From positions 1 through 10,937 of the forward strand of contig JAICLM010000056.1 in assembly GCA_025927435.1 (NCBI GenBank): 10,937 nucleotides of DNA. The letters run 5' to 3'. This document shows positions 1 through 5,756 of the stretch, one piece after another (position 1 is the stretch's first letter; each line of letters opens with the position of its first letter). The notes beneath the pieces are model-generated. The model was not told where the DNA came from. It saw only the letters and a list, made by a program, of their open reading frames with translations, and ran no database searches. Source of the stretch: Thermoleophilia bacterium (GTDB taxonomy: Bacteria > Actinomycetota > Thermoleophilia > Gaiellales > Gaiellaceae). The translations under genes were made by a program, and so were the position numbers.

Positions 1-539
1 ACTTCCTCGAGCCGCCGCCACGGCGAGATCCGCGCCTCCCACAGCGCCTCGGCCTTCCACAGGTTCCCGATCCCGGAAACGAGCCGCTGGTCGAGGAGCG
101 CGTCGCCGATCTCGCGCTGCGGATCGGAGCGGATCCGCGCGAGCATCGTCTCGTAGTCGGGCGGCTCGCCGAGGATGTCCGGGCCGAGCCGCGGTGCGCC
201 GAGGGCACCGACGAGCTCGAGCACGGAGCCGTTCCAGAGCACCGCCTCGTGCTCGGCGCCGCGCAGCACGAGCCATGGCTTCCCGACCCGCGCCGCGCCC
301 CGCCGCTCGACGCGCCAGCGGCCCTTCATGCGCAGGTGGCTGCGCAGGACGAGGCCGCCCTCGAAGTGGAGCAGGAGATTCTTCCCCACCGCCTCCACCT
401 GCTCGAGGCGCCGTCCGTCGAGCCGCTCGGCCAGGCCCTTCACCGCGGCGCGCGGATGCGGCGTCTCGACCTCGACGCGCTCGCCGACGAGAACCTGCAG
501 CCGCCGGGCGGCGCGGTGGAGCGAATCCCCTTCAGGCAT
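1..539 (-). CDS. nei: Fpg/Nei-family DNA glycosylase (Nei2-like endonuclease VIII), 3' end cut by window
   Basis: Base-excision repair enzyme predicted to remove oxidised bases and nick the resulting abasic site. The minus-strand reading from the ATG at 539-537 gives 179 residues before the window ends. It begins MPEGDSLHRAARRL: in this family Pro2 (exposed after Met removal) is the nucleophile and Glu3 the acid partner. Lys53 in AVGKNLLLHF matches the conserved catalytic-domain lysine, and LRSHLRMKGRWRV matches the actinobacterial Nei2 style more than Nei1. The helix-two-turn-helix region follows, with DQRLVSGIGNLWKAEAL at about 150-166; its GIGN turn is the DNA-contact signature. The C-terminal zinc finger lies outside the window and cannot be checked. 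There is no Shine-Dalgarno sequence before the ATG; a TAGGCT hexamer ends 7 bases upstream, suggesting a leaderless mRNA. It is divergent from the histidine kinase gene, with 23 bases between starts. Family is certain; the Nei2 subtype is likely. Confidence 0.9.
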   Translation of the reverse strand, partial: MPEGDSLHRAARRLQVLVGERVEVETPHPRAAVKGLAERLDGRRLEQVEAVGKNLLLHFEGGLVLRSHLRMKGRWRVERRGAARVGKPWLVLRGAEHEAVLWNGSVLELVGALGAPRLGPDILGEPPDYETMLARIRSDPQREIGDALLDQRLVSGIGNLWKAEALWEARISPWRRLEE

Positions 540-562
540 GCGGGGAAGCCTACGATTGAGCC
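540..562. promoter_or_regulatory. Putative bidirectional leaderless promoter between nei and the kinase gene
   Basis: The 23 bases between the two start codons contain TACGAT on the plus strand (551-556), ending 6 bases before the kinase GTG. On the minus strand TAGGCT (552-547) ends 7 bases before the nei ATG. The two TAnnnT hexamers share the self-complementary TA at 551-552. Neither gene has a Shine-Dalgarno sequence, which fits transcription beginning at the start codon. I see no convincing -35 element for either direction. The same geometry recurs at 10231-10253. Confidence 0.5.
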
Positions 563-2242
563 GTGCCGAAGCCCTTCATCGGAGTTCGCTGGTGGCTGGG
601 AGTCGCGTTCGCCGTCGTCGCAGCGACGTCGACCGCGATCGTCGTGTCCCAGTTCTCGGACCGCTCGGAGAACGCCTTCCGCGGTCACGCCGAGGACGTC
701 GCGCTCCACGACGCGCAGGCGGCGGCGCGGCAGAACGTCACGCCGGCGACCCTCGACCGGGTGGCCCGCAAGCTGCAGGGGAACCCGACGCTGCGCCTCT
801 ACGCTCCGGCGGACGCCCCGGCCGGCGTCACGTCACTCGTGCACGATGCCGTCAGCGCCGCAGGCGCGGGCAACAACTTCGTCAAGGGGAGCTCCGACGG
901 AGGGACATACGTGGCCGCGATCCCCTACCACGGCCAGGTGCTCGTCGCGACCAGCCACCAGTCGGACACGGCCGAGGCGATCGACACGGTCAACGGCGAG
1001 GCCCTCCGCGCGGGTGTCATCGCGGGCGTGATCGGCGTGATCGTCGGCCTCTTGTTCGCGCAGCTGATCGCGTTGCGTCTGCGCCGGATCGGCAACGCCG
1101 TGGAGGCGATCGCCCACGGCGACTTCGAGTCGCCGCTGAGGTACCACTTCCGCGACGAGTTCGGCCTGCTGATCCAGAGCTTCGACCGGATGCGCCGCCA
1201 GCTGCGGCGCTCGTTCCGCCGCCTCGAGGCCGAGCGCGACCGACTCCGGCTCCTGCTCGAGCGGCTACAGGAGGGAGTACTCACCATCGACCAGGATCTC
1301 GTCGTCCACTTCGCGAACACCGAGGCCCGCCGGATCCTCGGCGGGCGCCTGCGGGAGGGAGACGCCTTGCCGGAACCGTGGCGGGGCTTCGGGCTCCGCG
1401 ATTTCGCGCAGGGCCTCTTCGGCGAGCGGGCTTCGGTCACGCAGGTCCACGTGGCGCCCGACGAGCAGCATGCGTACGGGCTCGTGGGCATCCCGTCCCA
1501 GCCCGACACCGACTGGGCGCTGCTGGTGGTGGACGACCTGACCGAGCAGGAGCGTCGCGAGCTTGCCGAGCGTGAGTTCGTCTCGAACGCCGCGCACGAG
1601 TTGCGCACGCCCCTCACGACGATCATCGGCGCGGTGGAGGTTTTGCAGGCGGGCGCCAAGGAGGATCCCGCCGAGCGCGACCGCTTCCTCGCCCACATCG
1701 AGCGTGAGTCCGGCCGGCTGGCGCGGCTCGCCCGCGCGATGCTGACGCTGGCGCGCGCGCACTCCGGCCAGGAGCCGCCGCGCCTCGAGCCGGTCGAGCT
1801 CGCCCCGCTGCTGCGCGAGGTCGCGGCTGGGCTCCACCCGCACGCCGGTGTCGTGGTCGACGTCGAGGTCGCCGACGGCCTCGCGGCCCAGGCGAACCGC
1901 GATTTGCTCGAGCAGGCGCTCCGCAACCTCGGCGAGAACGCCGCGAAGCACACGGCCCGCGGCTCGGTCGCGCTCCGCGCGTACGGCGACGGGAACACGG
2001 TCACCGTCGAGGTGGAGGACTCGGGCCCGGGGATCAGCCCGGAGGTGCAGCGCCACGTCTTCGACCGCTTCTACCGCGGCGAGCGGGACGCGCACGGCTT
2101 CGGTCTCGGGCTCGCGATCGTGCGCGAGTCGGTGCGCACTCTGGGCGCGCGCATCGAGCTCGATTCCTCCCCCGGCCACGGCACCGTCTTTCGGATCCAC
2201 CTCACGCCGGCCCGCGTACGGCAGGAGGTGCCGGCCGCTTGA
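563..2242 (+). CDS. Membrane sensor histidine kinase (HAMP-PAS-HisKA-HATPase)
   Basis: Sensor kinase of 559 residues, predicted to autophosphorylate on His345 and pass the phosphate to the response regulator encoded next. Order of parts: short cytoplasmic N terminus; membrane segment at about 9-31; extracytoplasmic sensor region of about 115 residues (32-148) that I do not recognise; second membrane segment at about 149-170; HAMP linker at about 171-224; PAS-like domain at about 230-330 (LLERLQEGVLTIDQDLVVHF); dimerisation/H-box EFVSNAAHELRTPL with His345; and the ATPase domain with N-box NLGENAAKHT (455-464), DSGPGI (486-491), FDRFYRG and GFGLGLAIV (from 512). All catalytic motifs are intact. 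The layout resembles PhoR/ResE-type kinases, but the stimulus cannot be deduced. The GTG start at 563 is chosen because a -10-like TACGAT lies 6 bases upstream and the first membrane segment follows at once. The stop codon overlaps the regulator's TTG start. Confidence 0.93.
   Translation: MPKPFIGVRWWLGVAFAVVAATSTAIVVSQFSDRSENAFRGHAEDVALHDAQAAARQNVTPATLDRVARKLQGNPTLRLYAPADAPAGVTSLVHDAVSAAGAGNNFVKGSSDGGTYVAAIPYHGQVLVATSHQSDTAEAIDTVNGEALRAGVIAGVIGVIVGLLFAQLIALRLRRIGNAVEAIAHGDFESPLRYHFRDEFGLLIQSFDRMRRQLRRSFRRLEAERDRLRLLLERLQEGVLTIDQDLVVHFANTEARRILGGRLREGDALPEPWRGFGLRDFAQGLFGERASVTQVHVAPDEQHAYGLVGIPSQPDTDWALLVVDDLTEQERRELAEREFVSNAAHELRTPLTTIIGAVEVLQAGAKEDPAERDRFLAHIERESGRLARLARAMLTLARAHSGQEPPRLEPVELAPLLREVAAGLHPHAGVVVDVEVADGLAAQANRDLLEQALRNLGENAAKHTARGSVALRAYGDGNTVTVEVEDSGPGISPEVQRHVFDRFYRGERDAHGFGLGLAIVRESVRTLGARIELDSSPGHGTVFRIHLTPARVRQEVPAA
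2223..2230 (+). promoter_or_regulatory. Ribosome binding site fixing the TTG start of the response regulator
   Basis: AGGAGGTG lies inside the 3' end of the kinase gene. Its AGGAGG core ends 10 bases before the TTG at 2239. This strong Shine-Dalgarno sequence, together with the TTGA stop/start overlap, supports the unusual TTG start. Confidence 0.7.
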
Positions 2243-2946
2243 GCATCACGAACGGGGACGGCGAGCGGATCCTGCTCGTCGACGACGACGCGGGAGTGCG
2301 TGACGTCGTCGCCTTCACGCTGCGGCGGGAGGGCTACGAGGTGGACGAGGAGCGAGACGGGCCGTCGGCGCTCGAGTCCGGCCGCTCGGGCCGGTATGCG
2401 CTCGTGGTGCTCGACGTGATGCTGCCGGGCCTCTCCGGAGTCGAGGTCTGTCGCGCGCTGCGGTCGGAGAGCGACGTCCCGATCCTGATGCTGACCGCAC
2501 GTGACGCGGAGTCCGACCGCGTGCTCGGGCTCGAGCTCGGTGCCGACGACTACGTGACGAAGCCGTTTTCGAGCGCCGAGCTGCTGAGCCGCGTGCGCGC
2601 GATCCTGCGCCGCCGCGAGCTCGACCGCGCGACAGGCGGCGCGACGGTGCGCAAGCTCGGGGGGCTTCAGATAGACCTCGGCCGCCACGAAGTTCTGGTG
2701 GACGGTGAGCGCGTCCACCTGACGCTCTCGGAGTTCAAGGTGCTCTCGCTCCTCGCCGAGCAGTCGGAGGAGGTCGTCTCGCGGCGAGAGCTCATGCAGC
2801 ACCTCTGGGCGAGCGAGCACGTCGGCGACGAGCACGCCTGCGAGGTGCACATCTCGAACCTGCGCCGGAAGATCGAACGCGACCCGACCCAGCCGGAGCG
2901 GCTCGTCACGGTCCGCGGCTCGGGCTACAAGCTCGTCGCGGCATGA
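2239..2946 (+). CDS. OmpR/PhoB-family DNA-binding response regulator
   Basis: Cytoplasmic transcription regulator of 235 residues, the expected partner of the kinase just upstream. The receiver domain (about 10-125) has the acidic cluster Asp15-Asp17 in LLVDDD, phosphoacceptor Asp59 in LVVLDVMLPG, Thr86 in LMLTA and Lys108 in GADDYVTKPF, so the phosphorylation site is complete. The C-terminal winged helix (about 130-235) has the family pattern LTLSEFKVLSLLAE, the recognition-helix region HACEVHISNLRRKIE, and the wing RGSGYKLVA. The TTG start overlaps the kinase stop by four bases (TTGA) and the stop overlaps the next gene's ATG by four bases (ATGA), so the three genes are very probably co-transcribed and translationally coupled. 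Kinase-before-regulator is the less common order for this family. Target genes are unknown; autoregulation and control of the downstream flavoenzyme are plausible guesses. Confidence 0.95.
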   Translation: MSITNGDGERILLVDDDAGVRDVVAFTLRREGYEVDEERDGPSALESGRSGRYALVVLDVMLPGLSGVEVCRALRSESDVPILMLTARDAESDRVLGLELGADDYVTKPFSSAELLSRVRAILRRRELDRATGGATVRKLGGLQIDLGRHEVLVDGERVHLTLSEFKVLSLLAEQSEEVVSRRELMQHLWASEHVGDEHACEVHISNLRRKIERDPTQPERLVTVRGSGYKLVAA

Positions 2947-3848
2947 ATCTCCACGACTCGCCGCTCTGCGAGCTGTTCGGGATCGAGCTCGCGATCGTCC
3001 AGGCGCCGATGGCGAACAACGCCCCGCCGGCGCTGGCGGCGGCGGTCTCCGAGGCCGGAGCGCTCGGCTCGGTCGCGGGCGCAACGCTATCGCGGGACGA
3101 GCTGCGCGCCGCGATCCGCGAGGTGCGGGCCGCGACCGACCGGCCCTTCGCGGTCAACGTCTTCGCCCCGCCGTACCTGGAAGACGAGACGCTCGAGGTC
3201 GTGCTCGACGAGCGCCCGCGCGTGTGCAGCTTCAGCTTCGGGGTCCTCGATCCGGCACCGCTCTGCGAGGCGGGGATCCTCACGCTCGGGACGGCGACGA
3301 CCGACGAGGAGGCGCGGGCGCTCGAGCAGGCGGGAGTGGACGCCCTCGTCGCACAGGGAGCCGAGGCGGGCGGCCATCGCGGCTCCTTCCTCGACGGCTT
3401 CCCGCTCGTGCCGCTCGCCGACCTCGTCGCCGCCTGCGTCGATGCGGTCTCGATTCCGGTCGTCGCCGCCGGCGGGATCGTGGACGGAGCCCGCATCGCC
3501 GAAATGCTTGGGCTCGGGGCGGCCGGCGTCTCGCTCGGCACCGCCTTCCTCTTCACCCCCGAGGCCGAGCGCCCGCCCGAGCATCTGGAGGCCCTCCGCT
3601 CGTTCGGGACGGTCGTCACCGACGCGTACACGGGCCGGCCGATGCGCGCCGCGCGGACGCCCGTGCTCGAGGAGCTGATGGCAGGCCCGCCTCCGCTCCC
3701 GTTCCCCGAGCAGCGACGGGTGTCGGCGCAGAAGGGACCGCTGTTCATGGGCGGCACGAACGCCGCCGGATCACGCGAGCTGCCGGCAGCGGAGCTCGTC
3801 GCGCGGCTCGCCGCAGAGGCCGAAAAGGCCGGCGGCGATCGACGCTAG
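2943..3848 (+). CDS. Nitronate monooxygenase / 2-nitropropane dioxygenase-like flavoprotein
   Basis: FMN-dependent TIM-barrel enzyme of 301 residues, slightly shorter than many family members. Supporting motifs: IVQAPMA near the start (20-23 QAPM) for the first strand and FMN contact; AQGAEAGGHRG (138-147), whose His145 matches the catalytic histidine of class I nitronate monooxygenases; VVAAGGIVDG (173-182) and GAAGVSLGTAFL (192-203), the phosphate-binding strands of the barrel. Class I enzymes oxidise alkyl nitronates such as propionate-3-nitronate; related proteins are FabK-type enoyl-ACP reductases, so the true substrate is open. The presence of AGGHRG argues for the nitronate class. The ATG at 2943 overlaps the regulator stop as ATGA and has no clear Shine-Dalgarno sequence, so translation is probably coupled. 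A flavoenzyme as third gene of a two-component operon is unusual. No terminator is visible after it; the next promoter begins two bases past its stop. Confidence 0.88.
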   Translation: MNLHDSPLCELFGIELAIVQAPMANNAPPALAAAVSEAGALGSVAGATLSRDELRAAIREVRAATDRPFAVNVFAPPYLEDETLEVVLDERPRVCSFSFGVLDPAPLCEAGILTLGTATTDEEARALEQAGVDALVAQGAEAGGHRGSFLDGFPLVPLADLVAACVDAVSIPVVAAGGIVDGARIAEMLGLGAAGVSLGTAFLFTPEAERPPEHLEALRSFGTVVTDAYTGRPMRAARTPVLEELMAGPPPLPFPEQRRVSAQKGPLFMGGTNAAGSRELPAAELVARLAAEAEKAGGDRR

Positions 3849-3849
3849 A

Positions 3850-3877
3850 TTGACTGCGCGTAATTTCGTACTACGAT
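3850..3877 (+). promoter_or_regulatory. Sigma-70-type promoter for the beta-helix protein gene
   Basis: TTGACT (3850-3855) and TACGAT (3872-3877) are separated by 16 bases. This is the best match to a housekeeping promoter in the window. It would start transcription near 3884, leaving a leader of about 40 bases that contains a Shine-Dalgarno sequence. The -10 lies within CTACGATT, a box also present at 550-557 and, with one change, at 5235-5242. Confidence 0.6.
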
Positions 3878-3912
3878 TCGTCCACCATTTAGGTAGGACG
3901 ATCTCAGGAACC

Positions 3913-3920
3913 AAGGGGGA
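3913..3920 (+). promoter_or_regulatory. Ribosome binding site for the beta-helix protein gene
   Basis: AAGGGGGA lies just before the TTG at 3924, with about 4 bases between the purine core and the start. It supports the TTG as the start of the signal-peptide-bearing frame. Confidence 0.5.
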
Positions 3921-3923
3921 ACA

Positions 3924-5099
3924 TTGCGGAACAAGAGGACTCAACTTCGGCTGTCCGTCGTCGCGGCGGCACTCGGCACTGCGGCGCTCGTTGCGGTGGC
4001 GCCGGCGGCGGCAAAGGGCCATCACGGCCACCACGGCAAGCATCATCACCATGGCCCGCGTCCGGTCTACGTCTCGCTGAACGGCTCGGCGAGCAACGCC
4101 GGCCATTCCTGCAAGCAGGCGAAGTACAGCTCGATCCAGGACGCCATCGAGGCAGCACCGGTCAAGGGCACCGTCGTCGTCTGCAAGGGCACGTATTCCG
4201 GCGGCGTGAACGTCGACCGGCGCGTGATCCTCGCCGGCAAGCCAGGTGCGACGATCGACGCGACCGGGGACTCGTACGGAATCGGCGTCAGCGCCTCCTA
4301 CGCGACGGTCGTCGGGCTCACGGTGAAGAACGCGGGCCCACTCGACCCGGCGCACGGGCTGCTCGCAGACGGGATCGTGACGATCGCGTTCGGCCCGAAC
4401 GGCCCCGTTGCCGCCGACCACGTCAAGATCATCAAGAACGTGGTGACCGGCAACCTCGGGTCAGGCGTCGACCTGAACAGCACCTCGCATTCGCTCGCGT
4501 TCGGAAACCGGGCGAACGCCAACGGCGTCGGCATCAACATCGCCGACGACCTCGGGAAGCCGGCGTCGAACAACAAGGTCGCGTTCAACGTCGCCAACAA
4601 GAACTTCGGCGGCTGCGGGATCGCCCTCGCCGACCACACCGGTGCCGGCGTCACCGACAACCTCGTCGCCTTCAACGTGGCGAACAACAACGGCCTCAGC
4701 ACGCCGACCGCACCCGACGCGTCCGCGGGCAGCGGCGTCATCCTCGCGAGCCCGGTGCCGAACGCCGTCGTGACCGGGAACGAGATCCGTCTCAACAAGT
4801 TCTCGGGCAACGGCCACGCCGGCGTCGTCGTCCACGCCCATGCGCCGGGCGCGGACTTCAGCGGCACGGTCATCGCGAAGAACCTGATCGGGACGAACAA
4901 CGTCCGCACCGACGAGAACGACCTGCAGACGACCGGGATCTATCTCGGCAGCCTCGCCTCGCAGTCGTTCACGGTCACCGGCAACCAGATCCACGACGAC
5001 TACTACGGGATCTTCCTGTCGGGGCCGGTCACGATCACGAACAAGCACAACAAGTTCCACCACGTCACCCAGACGGTCGGCACCTTCCCGACCTTCTGA
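3924..5099 (+). CDS. Exported right-handed beta-helix (pectin-lyase-fold) protein with His-rich N terminus
   Basis: Predicted exported protein of 391 residues. A signal peptide is clear: basic RNKRTQLR, then a hydrophobic alanine/valine core, with cleavage likely after APAAA near residue 30. The mature protein opens with HHGHHGKHHHH (33-43), eight histidines in eleven residues, which could bind metal. Next comes the usual entry to a parallel beta-helix: SIQDAIEAAPVKGTVVVCKGTY (about 70-91), then repeated short strands ending in Asn-rich turns, such as VAFNVANKN (219-227) and VAFNVANNN (248-256), 29 residues apart. Cys63 and Cys87 could form a disulfide; a third cysteine is at 231. The fold resembles NosD/polysaccharide-lyase-like PbH1 repeat proteins, but no catalytic set can be assigned, so binding or cleaving a polysaccharide is only a possibility. 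There is no anchor or sorting signal, so it is probably secreted. It has its own promoter and is followed by two GC-rich hairpins, so it is likely monocistronic. Confidence 0.85.
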   Translation: MRNKRTQLRLSVVAAALGTAALVAVAPAAAKGHHGHHGKHHHHGPRPVYVSLNGSASNAGHSCKQAKYSSIQDAIEAAPVKGTVVVCKGTYSGGVNVDRRVILAGKPGATIDATGDSYGIGVSASYATVVGLTVKNAGPLDPAHGLLADGIVTIAFGPNGPVAADHVKIIKNVVTGNLGSGVDLNSTSHSLAFGNRANANGVGINIADDLGKPASNNKVAFNVANKNFGGCGIALADHTGAGVTDNLVAFNVANNNGLSTPTAPDASAGSGVILASPVPNAVVTGNEIRLNKFSGNGHAGVVVHAHAPGADFSGTVIAKNLIGTNNVRTDENDLQTTGIYLGSLASQSFTVTGNQIHDDYYGIFLSGPVTITNKHNKFHHVTQTVGTFPTF

Positions 5100-5108
5100 G
5101 CTGAACGG

Positions 5109-5142
5109 CCGGGGCCGGTGGGCGTGCGCCTGTCGGCCCCGG
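5109..5142. terminator. GC-rich hairpin after the beta-helix gene
   Basis: CCGGGGCCG (5109-5117) pairs perfectly with CGGCCCCGG (5134-5142) around a 16-base loop that can itself pair partly (GGCG/CGCC). It starts ten bases past the stop codon. No T-tract follows, which is common for terminators in GC-rich actinobacteria. Confidence 0.55.
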
Positions 5143-5150
5143 GTCTGCCC

Positions 5151-5172
5151 TCCACGGGTTCGGCCCCGTGGA
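5151..5172. terminator. Second GC-rich hairpin after the beta-helix gene
   Basis: TCCACGGG (5151-5158) pairs perfectly with CCCGTGGA (5165-5172) around the loop TTCGGC, close to a stable UUCG loop. It lies nine bases beyond the first hairpin, forming a tandem terminator-like structure without a T-tract. Confidence 0.5.
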
Positions 5173-5216
5173 CGCTCGAGCAGCCGAAGCCCCGCCTGCG
5201 CCACGTACCCGCTGTG

Positions 5217-5238
5217 GTAGTGCGAAACAACGCACTAC
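5217..5238. promoter_or_regulatory. Perfect inverted repeat, candidate operator of the small secreted-protein gene
   Basis: GTAGTGCG (5217-5224) and CGCACTAC (5231-5238) are exact reverse complements separated by AAACAA. The right half runs into a -10-like TACGAA (5236-5241), so a bound dimeric regulator would cover the promoter. No good -35 is visible. There is no T-tract, so it does not look like a terminator. Confidence 0.45.
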
Positions 5239-5301
5239 GAATCTCTCGCGCCCGGTAGCGCGTTGTCGGGTCAAGAGGATTCCTGCATGTGGGCGGGGGT
5301 C

Positions 5302-5310
5302 GGAAAGGAG
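5302..5310 (+). promoter_or_regulatory. Ribosome binding site for the small secreted protein
   Basis: GGAAAGGAG ends six bases before the ATG at 5317. This favours that start over the in-frame ATG at 5287, which has only a weaker AAGAGGA seven bases upstream. Confidence 0.65.
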
Positions 5311-5316
5311 AAACCG

Positions 5317-5706
5317 ATGAAGCGATTCTTGATGCTGGTGGCCGTCGCGGTGGTCGCCTCGGCGATGTACGTGGCCGCGTCGCCGGCGAGTCAGCAGTCG
5401 AGGGGACCGACGGCGAAGCAGTACAGAGCCTTGAAGAGACAGGTAGCGAAGATGAACAAGATCCTCAAGACGGTCAAGCGTCAGGCGCAATATGCCCGCG
5501 ACTATGTCCATGACTGTCTGAGGAGCACCGAGGCCGGCGCCGTGGCGGTCAGCGAGTTCGGCGACGCCGTGACTCACAAGTACGGATATCCGTACTTCGA
5601 CGGAACGACCACTCACTACACGACGGCGCTCGACATCGATCCGAACCCGTCGTCGACCACCGCGATGTATCTGCAGAAGGTCTCCCTGGGCTGCGCGAAC
5701 CGCTAG
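5317..5706 (+). CDS. Small exported coiled-coil protein of unknown function
   Basis: I do not recognise this 129-residue protein as a named family. From the ATG at 5317 it starts with a typical signal peptide: MKR, then a hydrophobic core FLMLVAVAVVASAMYVAA, with likely cleavage after SPA near residue 24. The mature part opens with a lysine/arginine-rich helix (about 32-60, TAKQYRALKRQVAKMNKILK) with leucine/valine/isoleucine spacing that suggests a short coiled coil. The C-terminal part (about 65-129) is richer in Thr, Tyr, Gly and Asp and holds two cysteines, Cys67 and Cys126, which could form a disulfide. No lipobox, sorting signal or second membrane segment is present, so it is probably released from the cell or periplasm-like space. 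It is less GC-rich in places (for example around 5440-5520) than its neighbours. It lies downstream of a palindrome and ahead of a 12-base-pair terminator, so it is probably transcribed alone. Confidence 0.75.
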   Translation: MKRFLMLVAVAVVASAMYVAASPASQQSRGPTAKQYRALKRQVAKMNKILKTVKRQAQYARDYVHDCLRSTEAGAVAVSEFGDAVTHKYGYPYFDGTTTHYTTALDIDPNPSSTTAMYLQKVSLGCANR

Positions 5707-5728
5707 CCCCGAGACGCCGGATCGGTTG

Positions 5729-5756
5729 GGAGGGCGGTCGACGACGACCGCCCTCC
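5729..5756. terminator. Strong intrinsic-terminator-like hairpin between convergent genes
   Basis: GGAGGGCGGTCG (5729-5740) pairs perfectly with CGACCGCCCTCC (5745-5756) around the loop ACGA. It lies 22 bases past the small gene's stop. The structure is symmetric, so it could also stop transcripts arriving from lhr on the other strand. No T-tract follows. Confidence 0.7.

Noticed and set aside
175..1575. Plus-strand open frame spanning nei and the kinase start
   Set aside because: It crosses two recognised genes in the wrong frame or strand and reads as Arg/Pro/Ala-rich noise.
925..2004. Minus-strand open frame (359 codons) opposite the kinase
   Set aside because: Ser/Arg-rich composition without any motif, and the kinase on the plus strand has all catalytic boxes. 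It is a shadow of the GC-rich gene.
3821..3833. GGCC-GAAAA-GGCC palindrome near the end of the flavoenzyme gene
   Set aside because: Only four base pairs, inside the coding sequence, with no T-tract; too weak to call a terminator.
5151..5172. tRNA T-arm-like GGGTTCG hairpin
   Set aside because: The loop lacks the conserved A at position 58, has the wrong length for a T-loop, and no anticodon or acceptor stem can be built from the flanks.
5263..5316. Longer N terminus for the small secreted protein (starts at 5263 or ATG 5287)
   Set aside because: These would put about 10-18 polar residues before a textbook signal peptide. The ATG at 5317 has a stronger, well-spaced Shine-Dalgarno sequence.
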